Origin: Zonotrichia leucophrys gambelii
Lineage: Eukaryota > Chordata > Aves > Passeriformes > Passerellidae
NCBI RefSeq assembly: GCF_028769735.1
Contig: NC_088172.1
Location: 75,354,631-75,418,630 of the forward strand
Direction: 5' to 3'
Length of the DNA stretch: 64,000 nucleotides
Made by a program: the position numbers and the translations under genes. Shown here piece after piece: positions 24,993 through 37,000 of this stretch; positions within the stretch are counted from its first letter, which is position 1; every line of letters starts with the position of its first letter. Below the pieces are notes generated by a model. It was not told the DNA's origin. It saw only the letters and a program-made list of their open reading frames with translations, and ran no database searches.

Positions 24993-25004
24993 ATGAAGCT
25001 GTAG
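24993..25004 (+). promoter_or_regulatory. three-codon upstream ORF in the TMEM63B leader
   Basis: The exon that starts at 24985 contains an ATG at 24993 followed by two codons and TAG (Met-Lys-Leu-stop). The stop ends two bases before the TMEM63B start codon at 25007. Minimal upstream ORFs this close to a start usually lower initiation at the main start or cause leaky scanning. Its own context is CACA-like upstream with A at +4. It is a direct sequence observation; an effect on translation is inferred. Confidence 0.6.
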
Positions 25005-25006
25005 AG

Positions 25007-28000
25007 ATGCTTCCCTACGTCATCGCCACCCTGGGCTCAGTAGGGGCCCCCTGCAGGACTCCCACATGCAACAACAACAACAGCACTACCAAGGACTACT
25101 GCTACAGCGCACGCATCCGCAGCACTGTGCTGCAGGGGCTGCCCTTTGGTGGGGTGCCCACTGTCCTAGCCCTTGACTTTATGTGCTTTCTCGTAAGTCT
25201 GCCTGCTGTTGCTTTGACACCTTCTCCCCTAATTAACCGTGAAACGAGGACGGTGATGAGATAATTAGGCTTCAGCGCCCCAAACGCTATCCCTGACTTT
25301 GCTGCTGGCTGGCATTCTGGCCCTGATCATGTCTCTCAAACACTGTGGGCTCAGCCACTACTGACTTAACTCCAGTAACACCACACTGAGCCCCATGGAA
25401 GGGTGTTGCAGGATGGGGGTGATGTTGGCTGAGTCCTGCACCCAAAACTCCCACTTATATTGCCAAGTCCCTGCAGCTTTATCCACCCAATGGTTTGCAT
25501 TTTTCTGCTTAGAAGCTGTGGGACCACAAATCACATAGCCATAATTGTGACTTACAGGAACCTCAGGGCCTTTTGATCCTGTGGGGCTACCTTAGCTAGT
25601 GTGTGTTGTATCCTGGACCTCTGTCTCCCTCAGCTATCCAGATAAGCTGATTTAACAGTCCTGGGGAACTTGTGCTTCTAACTGAGTACTCTGTCCCTTC
25701 CTACCCTCCTTGTTCCTGTGGCTCTGCATGCAGAGCACAAGGACAGAGTTGGACAATGTCTTTTCTCACAGCTTCTCTTTTGGTCTCTTTCAGGTACTGT
25801 TGTTTGTCTTTTCAATTTTGCGTAAAGTTGCTTGGGACTACGGACGTCTGGCCCTGGTGACTGATGCTGACAGGTAAGCAAGGGAGAGTGGCAAGGGAAT
25901 AAGATATGAGTAGTACCCCTCCTTGCTGTGAGGCAGAAGAGATAAATCCCATTTTTTGTGCCTGAGCTGCTGGAGAGGAGAGGCAAATGTTCCAGTTGCA
26001 TCCCCCGAGCTCCAGGAATAGGAAGAAATCCCCACTTACTGGCTTTTTTGTTACAGCATTGTTCTCCCAACACACGGAGTGGTCCCCACTGGCTCCATAT
26101 CACTTATGGTCCCTTCAGTGACAGAGAGTTGCAGGGACCCTTACAGAGGAGCAGCAGATGGAGGGAGAGGAACAAGGGATCACAGGAAGGGCGAGGGCTG
26201 CTACAGTAAAGGCTTTGTTAACCCTCTGAGGTGTCTTTGTGACTCTGCTGGATGCAATTCTTGTTAAGAGCACTTGACAGTAGTATGCTGCTTTTCCAGG
26301 TGTGGTACTGCTGTGCTGATGCCAGCTTTGCTCTCATCCCCAGTGCTGATGAATTGGTCAGGGTGTGGATCCTTCCTGCCCAGTGCATTTGTGAGCTACA
26401 GTGTCCATCAGCAAAAGCCAGGGCCCATTGGGGAATAGCAGCTCTACAGCAGAGGGAGCATTCCCTGCACAGCAGTGGAAAGAGTTGGTTTTTTTCCAGC
26501 ATCAAACCTGGAATTCTTCTAGTTTAAATAGGTGATCCTGGGTAGGGTTAGATAAGCAGCTGGGTCCCTGTGGCTCCTCCGCCCATCATTTCCTGGTCTG
26601 GCTGGGGAAATCAACTGTACAGAGGTAGTGGAAGGGAAACAAGGAGAAGGAGTAATCATAGGAGACTTCAGTAGGGAGAGGGCAGCAGGGTTAAGCAGTA
26701 TGGATCCAGGTGCTGGCAGGGAGCCATGGGAACTGCACAGCTCTGTCCTCTAGTGGGGAGGGAGGGCTGGATTTTCTGAGGCAATGCTTGAGCACCTAGG
26801 GTGCAAGGGAGTGCCAGCAGTGGCAGAAGGCAGAAATGCAGAGGGGTGCCAGCTGTTTGGAGAGGAAGCGCTGGTGAGAACAGGGAGAGGGACAGGGTTG
26901 CTGTGGATCAGTGAGACTGCAGTTGCAGGAAGGAGCCCATGCTGCTTGGCTCATCCATGGGATAGGATGAGATTTTCAGGAGGGGAATGCATGTGTGTTT
27001 GTTGCCTGGGTGGGGAGGAGATCTATGGAAGGGGAGCTCAGATGGCAGCCAGGCAGTCCCTGCAGTCTCTCTCCCTACAGTCCCTACTCCCCATCACCCA
27101 GGAGCTCCCTGCAGTCTCCATCGTCTGAAGCCAGGTCACCTTCCCAGTGAAGCCAGCTTCCCATCAGCTGGCAGCAAAGCATTCTGCCCCTGGACCAGGG
27201 GTTATTCCAGCTAAGTACAGTTATGCTGTAACTTGAGATGTTGCTGGGCTCTGGAAGGAAGGTCTTCTCCAGCCTGACCATTGGCAGGTTTCTTTTCTTC
27301 AGGATGATGGGGAGCCATGTTGGATGCATAGTTCCCTGCAAAAGAGGAGAACTCAGCACCTACTCCCCTGGTTGTAACCTGTCGCTTTCTGTTTCTGTGC
27401 CCCCAGGCGCCGACGCTGGGAGACGGAAAGAGAGGAGCGGGAATAGTATGTTGTTTTTTCAGGGTCTCATCTCTTCTCTCTTCCTTGCTCACAACCTCTC
27501 TCTCCTTTTTTCTTGCAGCTATCTTGCTTCTGAACTAATCTAAGTGGCTGGGAGTTTGGGCATGAATTTGTGTCTCTCAGTGGATTTGTGCTCTTCTTTC
27601 CCTCCCCTTTGTGTCATCCACTACCACAGCTGAATGCACCCTGATTTTCCCCTAGTAGCCCTTAAATGCTCCTTGAGAGCAGCAGTACCAAGGAGCTCTC
27701 AGTCCTTGGGCAGAGGGTGCTGTATCACATGCCCTGCTCTATCTGCTTGTGTCCAGATATCCTGCTTTATGTTGGAAGTAAACAAACTTGCTTGTCTGAG
27801 CCCATAGTACACTCAGGTCACCCAGGTGCAGGAGAGGCTACTTTGCCTGGTCCTTCTTGTGCCAGGTTGCCACAAGAGCTGTTCCCTCACCATCTGCAAA
27901 GGTAGGCAGATGCACAAAGAGGATCTGGCAAGTGTACTGCCTTTCCTTTTTACCCACGAGGCTGCTGGCACCAAGGCAACCTTTGGCCCTTGTCCCTTGC

Positions 28001-31000
28001 CACCTAAACCCACACCCAGCAAGGAAGCGCCCTTGATTTTCTCTCTTCCCTGCTGGAAGAAACCTTTTGCCTCAGTGCTGCTGGAAGCATCCTTTGTCAC
28101 CTTGGCCTGGTGGTGCCCATTAAGCCCTGCCATGGACTGTCCTCCCTGTTCTTATCTCTTTCTTTCTGCTTTTGTGCCTGAGAAAAGACCATCGCCTGTG
28201 CCTTGCTGACTGGTTGGGTGGTATGTGCTGCAGAGAGGATGATCAGCTGGCAGTGCACAGCCTGCCATGGTCACTCCAGCCACACTGATTTGTGCCTGAG
28301 GCCAGGGCAGCAAGCTGCAGCCTCATTTTCCCACTTGCAAAGCAGGGGCCTGCTACTGCCTTAAAGGGGGTACAAGAATCTGCCTGATTTTTGCAGCTGA
28401 TCCTTGTCCTTGGGAGAAGAGCAGTTGAAGTTGTTAAAACAGAACCTAGTGGTCACTGTGGTACGTGGCACAGAGGGGACCTCTTGCTTGTGCTTGACTG
28501 CTTCACTAGTGGTTGGCCCTGCTTCAGGTGTGTCTGGAAACTTTTCACTGCTAACATCTTGTGGGGGGAGTAAGGCAGAGGTAGTAGAGCCATCATGCTC
28601 TGAGGACTTTTTAGGGGCTGCTTCATTTATCCTCACATTTATGCTTGTATCTCTCCAGGGGGCCACTTCTTCCTCTTCCTGTTTTTCATTTGACCTTGGT
28701 GGAGCCATCTGCTCCATACACACCACACACACCACCCCTAAAGCTACTGCATGAGCTGGGACAGTGTTAGCAGCCAGAAGCCTCCAAAAACCTGCAGAAC
28801 TCAGTAAGGAAGTCTCATTCTCTCTGTGCTCCTTTAAGGCCAATGGCACATTGCCATCCCAGCTGTTCTGTGCTGGGGAGTGCAGTGACAGGTGATGGGT
28901 TAGGAACACGTATGTGTCACCTGGTGCTCCCAGCCCCTGAGTGTACAACACTGTTCTTTGTGGGAGAGGGCATCCTCCTCTGATGTGTTCCCTTTCCCTT
29001 AGAACCAGCAAGTGCCCTTGTCCTGTGACTTGTCAGAGCTTGCAGTAGCCATCAACGGTCTCAAGTGGCAACTCAGTCTGCCCTGGGAGGTCATGGCAAC
29101 CCACTTGCACCTCTGCATATGAGGGAAGTGATCACAGAGCCCTGTGGGGCTTGCACCCGTGCAACCACCTCCAGCTTCACACCCTAGCAAGCCCTTTCCA
29201 CAGCATGCCTGGCCTGCCCTCTTGGAGCCTGTGATTCCATCAGCCTGAGGCTAGCTGTGCCTCAGATCCTGTATTTCTCCTTTTCTGGCAGGGCCTGCAC
29301 CAAACCTGCATCATGCAGGATCCAACCTTAGTCTCAATTTGGGGAAATCTTGCTTTCAACCACTTGCACTGTCAGTGCTTTGCTTTAAAATGTCTCCATC
29401 CAGGTGCAGCTGCTGTTGGAGCTCCCTATTCAGCTTTCCATCTTTGGCAAGGTTTTGCATCCTCTGTCTTCTAAACACTTCAGGTCATCTTGGTTATTGT
29501 CACTGCATCCCTCTGCACGGAGCTGAGGTATCCTGGTTGTCTAAATGCTTATGGTTCATCATGCTGGGCTTTTCCCAGGACAGAAATTTCTCCTCAGCAG
29601 AAATTCACCCTTGCTCCCTGTGCCCAGCTGCAAGGCCTCTGTGATTATAAAGAGCTGAAGGTTTGGGAGCTGGATCAAAGCTGTCTCTGTCCCTCCAGCA
29701 GAGCAGACTGTGGGGCTGTGCAGTGGTAAGGCTGCACACCACTGTCTAATCTGCGCTGCTGTAGTCCCCTGACCTTCAACTAATCTCCTTTCCCCTGTCT
29801 CTGTTACTTCCAGCTATGAACTGGAGACTCAGCAGGTGCTACTCTGCTCTGAGAGAGGCCACATGTCTCATCCACTTTCCTTCCAAATGCTCATGAGGAT
29901 CTCTACTTGCTCTCCTTCCCATAGTGTCATCCACCTCCTCTCTAGCACTTGTCTCTCAGCAGCTGTTTCTCTGTGTTCTTGCCCATCTTACCCTCCTTGA
30001 GCCTGTACTGACTGTAGGGAGGCCATATTTTCATTTGGTTTTTTCCCATTTGTTTCTAGCCTTCAGATCAGTCATGTCTCTTCTTGCACCTCCGAGATCC
30101 CAGCCTGCAGTTGTCACCTTGCAAGTGCTATTTAATTTAGATCTCTGGGCCTTCTCTTGCCTCCTTTTCCAGCTGCCCTCTGCCTCTGTTTATAGTGAGA
30201 GCTGTTGGATGCTTCTCCTGTGGGTTCTTCATCTAGGTCCCTGCCTCTGGCTGGAGTAAAGCAGTTTTGTAATATTCACCCCTTTTGCTTTTCTGTACTT
30301 TAGCATGGAGACATTCGATTCTAGCTGTCTGTCCTGCTCAAGGGATTTCCAGGCTGGAGGCTCAGCTGAGGCTGGGAAGCAGGTTGCACTGAGCCTGGCT
30401 CCAGGTAGCTGAATTTTTCCTCCTGCACTGAAGCACTAAGGGTGAGGAGTCTGGTGTAGCAGGATGCAGCCCACCAGACTCCTTCCTTCCACTTCCTGAA
30501 GATGAGTGAGGTCCTCCAGGACAGGGGCTGCTCCCAGTGCCTCTCCAGCTATGCCAGAGCCAGAAGCGCTGTGGCAGCCTCCAGTTCTCACTTCCTTTCT
30601 GCTCTCTAAACCCTGTGCTAAACAGACCTCACCTCTTCCTCTGTGGCAGCCTCTGCCAGCCTCTCCTTGCAGGGACTGCCACATAGTATTGGGTGCCTTT
30701 CAGAAGGTGCCTAACAAGTAGCATCCATGGGCTAAGCCCATGGGCTTTGCCTGGCTCAGCATGCCATCTGAGGAGGGTTCTCTTTACTGCTACCTCTGAT
30801 CTTACCTCTCTCCATCTCGCCGGGTGCAAACTGACCTGAATTAACCTCTTGTCTCCTGGGTGCTCGTGGTTCCTGGCCAGGCTGCCTCTTCGCATCTCCT
30901 AACTTTCTCCCTCACCTCCCACTTGTCATTTTAGCGTAGCCTCCGCCCTGCATTCTGACAACCATGACCGCTACGAGCGCCTCACCTCCGTCTCCAGCTC

Positions 31001-34000
31001 TGTGGACTTCGACCAGAGGGACAACGTGAGTAGCCACAAGAGTCAAATGCTTTGCCTTTGGGAGGCCAGGCACCCACAGCTTGGCTCAACCAAGGGCTCT
31101 TCAGGAGAAACACTTCTGCCTGTTCCTGGGCCTTAAGTCCCACATCTTGTAGTGTGTTTTGTGAGTGTGGTATAGAGCTCAAGAAAGTATGCAGCTCTTA
31201 AACACGTGCTTCAATAAATAGGCTCTAGATCACTGTGGCTTAACAGACATCTGTCTGGCCTATAATCTCAGCATTACAAGCAATACTTACTTGCCAGCTC
31301 TTCCTCACGCTGGCATCTTTCTCTACTGGGTTTTTCCTTGCTCAAGGGGAGGATAATGGGTGTGATGGAGGGGGGGGTGAAGCTCCCCCAGGTGTCCTTT
31401 GAGGAGCACTGCCTTGGCCCAGCCTACCTTCCCAGTCCTTACAGAGTTTCTCTTGTCCAGCATGATGGCTGAAGTACCTGTATGCTAAATTTTCTGGGTG
31501 TGCCATGGCTTTGGAGAGCTTCCATATTAGCCAGAAGCCCATGGGTTGCCTTGAAGGTAGGGCTGCCAGTTGGTAGGGGAGAGCCACACAGCAGAGTCCA
31601 ACCCGTGTTGTGCTTCATGGAGTAGCACTGGAGTAGTAGTGTCACCTCCTTCACCTTGGCCCTTCTGTGGCTCTGCACATCTGGGTGCTTGTAGTCTGCC
31701 CCCCACCCCAAGCCAAGTATGTGGAGGTGCAAGGACACCAGCCTGGTCCCTGGAACCTTTGAAGGAGGGAGCTGGGATAAAGGAACACAGGGTGTAGTGA
31801 AACTGTCCTGTTTTCTTTTTGCACAGGGTTTCTGCTCCTGGCTGACAGCCATCTTCAGGATAAAGTGAGTGCCCCAGGACCTATGTGGGGGACCCACATG
31901 GGGAAGGAGGGGCAGTGCAGGGTTGTTGGGACACCCAGTGCAGTACAGCTTCATGAAATCACTGCCCTTGCTGCAGCCCACTCTCTGAAGAGCACAAGTG
32001 AAATTTGTCCTCTGGAGAGGACAAGCAAAGACAGGACTATGTGAGGAGTCCTAAAGCCAAAATAAGGTCACAAAGTGAGTCTGTGACAGAGGACATAACC
32101 CAGTCCCATGGCTGCCCTACCTCAGTCCCATCTCAGAAACTGTCCCCGCTCTGCAAAGATATTCATCACCCTGGCACTCTTGCTAGAGGCTCTGCTCTCT
32201 CGGGGATGGCTATGAGGAGAATGCAGGGAGGCACCCTCAGCTTGATGAAGCACAGAAGTAGTCTCCCAAGCACTTCTGTTCAGAATGCTGTGGGACAGTG
32301 TCAGCATTTGTATCTTATCAGGGAAGCCCAGGCCCCCCTGGAGGGTATAAGGTGTCCAGTTGCCTCTCCTGGGGGACAGAAAGCAGGGCCATGGAGGGCA
32401 GGGCTGGGTAATCATTGCACAGGCAGGTTTCTGCCCAGGCTGCTTCAAGGCTGAGTGCTGGGTTCCCAAATCCAGAGTCTGGCTACAGCTCTGTAGGGCA
32501 GAACAAGGGGTGCTGTGTATGTTCAGATCAGGAGGGCAGCTGCAGCCCTGTAATTTTCCCCAGCACTTGAGGAAATGTAGAAGATTGCCTGACAGCTGTT
32601 CTCTCCTTGGCAGGGACGATGAGATCCGGGACAAATGCGGGGTGGATGCAGTGCACTACCTGTCCTTCCAGAGGCACATCATTGGGCTGCTGGTGGTCGT
32701 GGGCGTGCTTTCCGTGGGCATCGTCTTACCGGTCAACTTCTCAGGGGACCTGCTAGGTGAGAACAAAGAGCTTTTGGCCGGGCTGGGGCATCTGCTCTCA
32801 ACACCATGCTCCAGACCATTGGGTAGCAGTGGAGGGCAGGACAGGACTAACTGCTGTCTCACTTTGACTGTAGTGCATCCACAGGATCATACTGTGTAAC
32901 TTGGGTTTTTAGGAATTCTGCAGGTGATACTCTTGCTGTAGCTCACTCTAGTGATGCTCTGTCCCACTCAGTATAACTGAACACATTTGTGTCTGCCTCT
33001 TTCTCTCTAGAAAACAATGCCTACAGTTTTGGGAGGACAACTATCGCTAACCTGAAGTCTGGGTACGTTTGGGCAGGGCTGGGATGGGTAATTGAGGCCC
33101 TCAAGGGGTGTAAATGTTCACTTGCTGCAGAGCCTAATCTTCTTTAAGGTTGTATTTCTGCCCTTGCTGTGAGGCTACTGTCCCTGCTCCAATTTCCAGG
33201 CTGAGCTCCTGGAATTTGGTTGTAGGGCATCTGTGTGCTTTGCTGAATACACTCAAGCCCCCAGTACCTTCAGGGCCTGATCAGCCAGAGACAGACTTGT
33301 AGTGACAACCTTGCATTGACCTTTGTGGTCTCCCTTGTGACAGGAATAACCTGCTGTGGCTGCACACCACCTTTGCTTTCCTGTACCTGCTGCTGACTGT
33401 GTACAGCATGCGCCGGCACACTTCCAAGATGCGCTACAAAGAGGATGACTTGGTGAGCAGGATCTGGCCACTCTCCCAGATACGTTTTCCCATGCCCTGT
33501 GGTCAAGTCAGGTAGCCTTGGAGACAATGCTGAGCACCTCAATTTCCACAGCAATTTTAGTGTTGTCATGTTTTGGCTGTTTTTATTCTGCCTGGCCAAA
33601 GGCAGATCACCTCCAGAGCAGCAGCTATGACTGCCTGTGGGGAAACTGGAGAGGCCTGCACTGGGTAAACATGTGGAAGGACCCCATTCTTCCTTAGGGG
33701 TCGTTCCAGCTTCTACCTTCTTCATTTCTGAAGGGTAGCTGTATTTGTGTTCAGGCACCTGCTGTGTAAGTCCCTAGCCTGTCAATCTGCAGTGCATCTG
33801 AGTGCAGAATGACTACAACCAGCAGAAGCACAGGAGAAGGGGAGCCCTGGTAGCTAGAATTGATGGTGCCACCCTTTTTCATCACTGACGCAGGTCTTGG
33901 GAGGGGGCCTTGCTGCAATGTGGTCTTTTACACCATCCACACCTACCTGTCCTCTCCTTTCTCTCTTCTTTCCAGGTTAAGCGAACTCTATTCATCAATG

Positions 34001-37000
34001 GGATCTCAAAATATGCTGAGCCAGAGAAGATCAAGAAGCATTTTGAGTAAGTCTCACTGTGTCCCTAAAGACTGTTCTGTAATTGGGATGTTTTTATTAG
34101 GGTAGTACTAGTGTTATCTGGAATGGCAATAATACATTGAGAGCAGAGAGCTAAGCAAAATCAGTGAATACCTTTATTTTGGGTCACTCACTGTTATTTT
34201 TCTGCTTCTTACTGGAATTTTAAGTATCCTTTGTTTTGTGCCTTGAGAAAGGCTCAGCCATCTCTTGGCAGAGCCATAGGGGGTCATTGTGGTAAGCAAT
34301 GGACAGGGCATGTCTTGAGTTGTGGTTAAGTTCACAGATGAGACAGAGGCAGGAGGTGCTGAAGCAGTGACTGTGGGATGTTGTGCTGCTGCCCTGATCA
34401 CAGTCCTTGTAGAAAGTATGTCTGTTTAACAATAAAATTTAATTCCTCTTCTGTCAGAACCTCACTGTCAGGACCATGTTTAGAAGCACCATGGTGGAAA
34501 AGAAATGCTTTGTACCTTTTGGGAACCCTTCTGCCTCTTTCTGACCACAAGCCTGTGAAGGCCGAGAGGGGAGGGTGGGGTCAGAGAGACTCCTAGCTGC
34601 TACAGGGCAGAAGTCCAGAAAGGCTTCTTGTTCCAAAGCCTTAGGGATGTAGCATTTGCCCTGTGTTTTAAGTCAGCTGTAAGGGACAGTGTGCAGGCTC
34701 CCCTGCAAACTCGTGGTATGCATCACTGTGCTCAGCCCAGGACACTCTTCTCAGGGCCAGAGAGAAGTCCTGACCACTTGGAGTTTGCTTGAGGGGTACC
34801 TTTGGTGCCAGCTGTGATGAACTGATGCTTCTCACCCACAGGGAAGCCTATGCCAATTGCACTGTCCTGGAGGCCCGTCCCTGCTATGATGTTGCCCGGC
34901 TGATGTTCCTTGATGCAGAGAGGTAACCTCTATTTTTGGAGAAAAGGCAGAGTGGGCTTATGTTCCTGATACCCCCTCAAGTCTGGTGCCACAGAGCTTT
35001 TATGAGTCACCCTCTTTCTTTCCTTTCTTTTTTCTCTTCCACTCTCGTGTTTCAGGAAGAAAGCTGAGCGTGGACGAATCTACTTCACCAACCTGCAGAG
35101 CAAGGACAACACCCCATCCATGATCAACCCCAAGCCCTGTGGCCACCTGTGCTGCTGTGCCATCAGGGGCTGTGAGGAGGTAGGGCAGTGCTAGAGGTGT
35201 TGGGTGGAAGTTTGGTGTCCTGTAGCTTGGGTCCCCACATCATCTCTCCTCTGACCTCTGTCCTCCTGCTCAGGTGGAGGCTATCGAGTATTATACCAAG
35301 CTGGAGGAGAAGCTCAAAGATGACTACAAGCGGGAGAAGGAGAAGGTTAATGAAAAGCCTCTGGGGATGGCCTTTGTCACCTTCCACAATGAGACCATCA
35401 CAGCCATGTGAGTGCAGATGGTCCTGCCCTCCCCGAGAAGGTGACTTGTCCCAGCCTTTGTTTTAAATCGGAACAGCAGCACTAAGGCATCCCCTCAGCT
35501 TGTGCCTGCCAGCCTTTTGTGTCAGCCTGTCCCTCTTTCTCTTGTCTAGAATCCTCAAAGATTTCAATGCTTGTAAGTGCCAGGGCTGTGCGTGCCGTGG
35601 GGAGCCCAGAGCCTCCTCCTGCAGTGAGTCCCTCCATGTGTCCAGCTGGACTGTCAGTTATGCTCCTGACCCACAGAACATCTACTGGTGAGCACCTCTG
35701 TAGGGTTCAGTGGCCCTTCCAGTGGGAAAGGGGTGCACCCTCCCTTTCTCCCTCTCCGTCTGCTCCTCCAGGAGCTGAGTGAGTTGTTCTTGCTGAAACC
35801 CAGCCTGGCTGAGCTAGAGGTCTGATCTCACTGGGAGGGAGAAAGCCTTGGGCTGGCACCCCAAGTGCTGTTCGCCAGGCTGGGCTGTGGCGTGCATGCA
35901 AAGCCTCACACCTGGTATTCTGCCCTGTGCAGCCATCCTGATGTCCTCTTTCTCCCTCCCAGGGAACACCTCTCCATCCGGGGCTTTATATGGTGGATCC
36001 GCTGCTTTGTGATTAATGTGGTCCTCTTCATCCTTCTCTTCTTTCTCACCACTCCTGCTATCATCATCACCACTATGGACAAGTTCAATGTAACCAAGCC
36101 CGTGGAGTACCTCAATGTAAGGACTTTGGAGACAGGTGCAGGGTGGGTAACACAGGAACCACCCCAAGGCACAACATCCCCTGCAAAGCTGGGGATAGGG
36201 AGAAAGATTGTCATTGTTCCTGGGTCCTGTCAGCCTGACATGAGGGAGGTGCTGAGCCTGGAGAGGATGCAGTGGCAGTCACAGTGCTGGGGCCTTGGCA
36301 TCAGCAGAGGCAACTGTACCTTTGCCTGGCACAAGAGCTGGTTCACCATGTAACATGTGATTTCTTCTCTGCTTTGTTGCAGAACCCAATCATCACCCAG
36401 TTTTTCCCCACCCTGCTGCTGTGGTGCTTCTCTGCTCTTCTGCCCACCATTGTATACTACTCTGCCTTCTTCGAAGCACACTGGACCAGGTAAGGACAGC
36501 CAGCACCTATTCTTACCTTCTTAGTGTGCTGATTGGCTGCTAGACGCTTCTGACTACATTAGCTACAGGCTGGATCTTTTGCTTGAACTTCTGTCTTCCA
36601 CTCCAGCATGGTGTTATGTTGCACCTCTTGGGCACCTGGGGACTGCTGTGGACAGTTGTCTTGCCAGTCTTTAGCTGCTGTTGTGCAGCATGGTTGTCTG
36701 AGCAGAGCTTGACAGGTGTACAAGAAGAAGAAAGCTAGGAGGAGTTGGGGCTGGTCACTATGAGAAACGCAAGTAGCAAGGGAAGTCTTGGCTCAGGTGA
36801 GCCAGGCAGGGGTGGTGTGCCTGTACCATGTGTAAGATGTAGCAATTCCAAGGGAAAATCATTTTAGCTGCTCTGCTTCTGGCCACAGAGAAGGCACTTG
36901 AAGTGCAGAGCACTAGAAGCCTGCTGCCTGTGAGGAACGTTCCCTGCAGGACCCTCAATGTAACCTTTGTTTCCGGGTCTATGTTGCAGGGACTGGTGGG

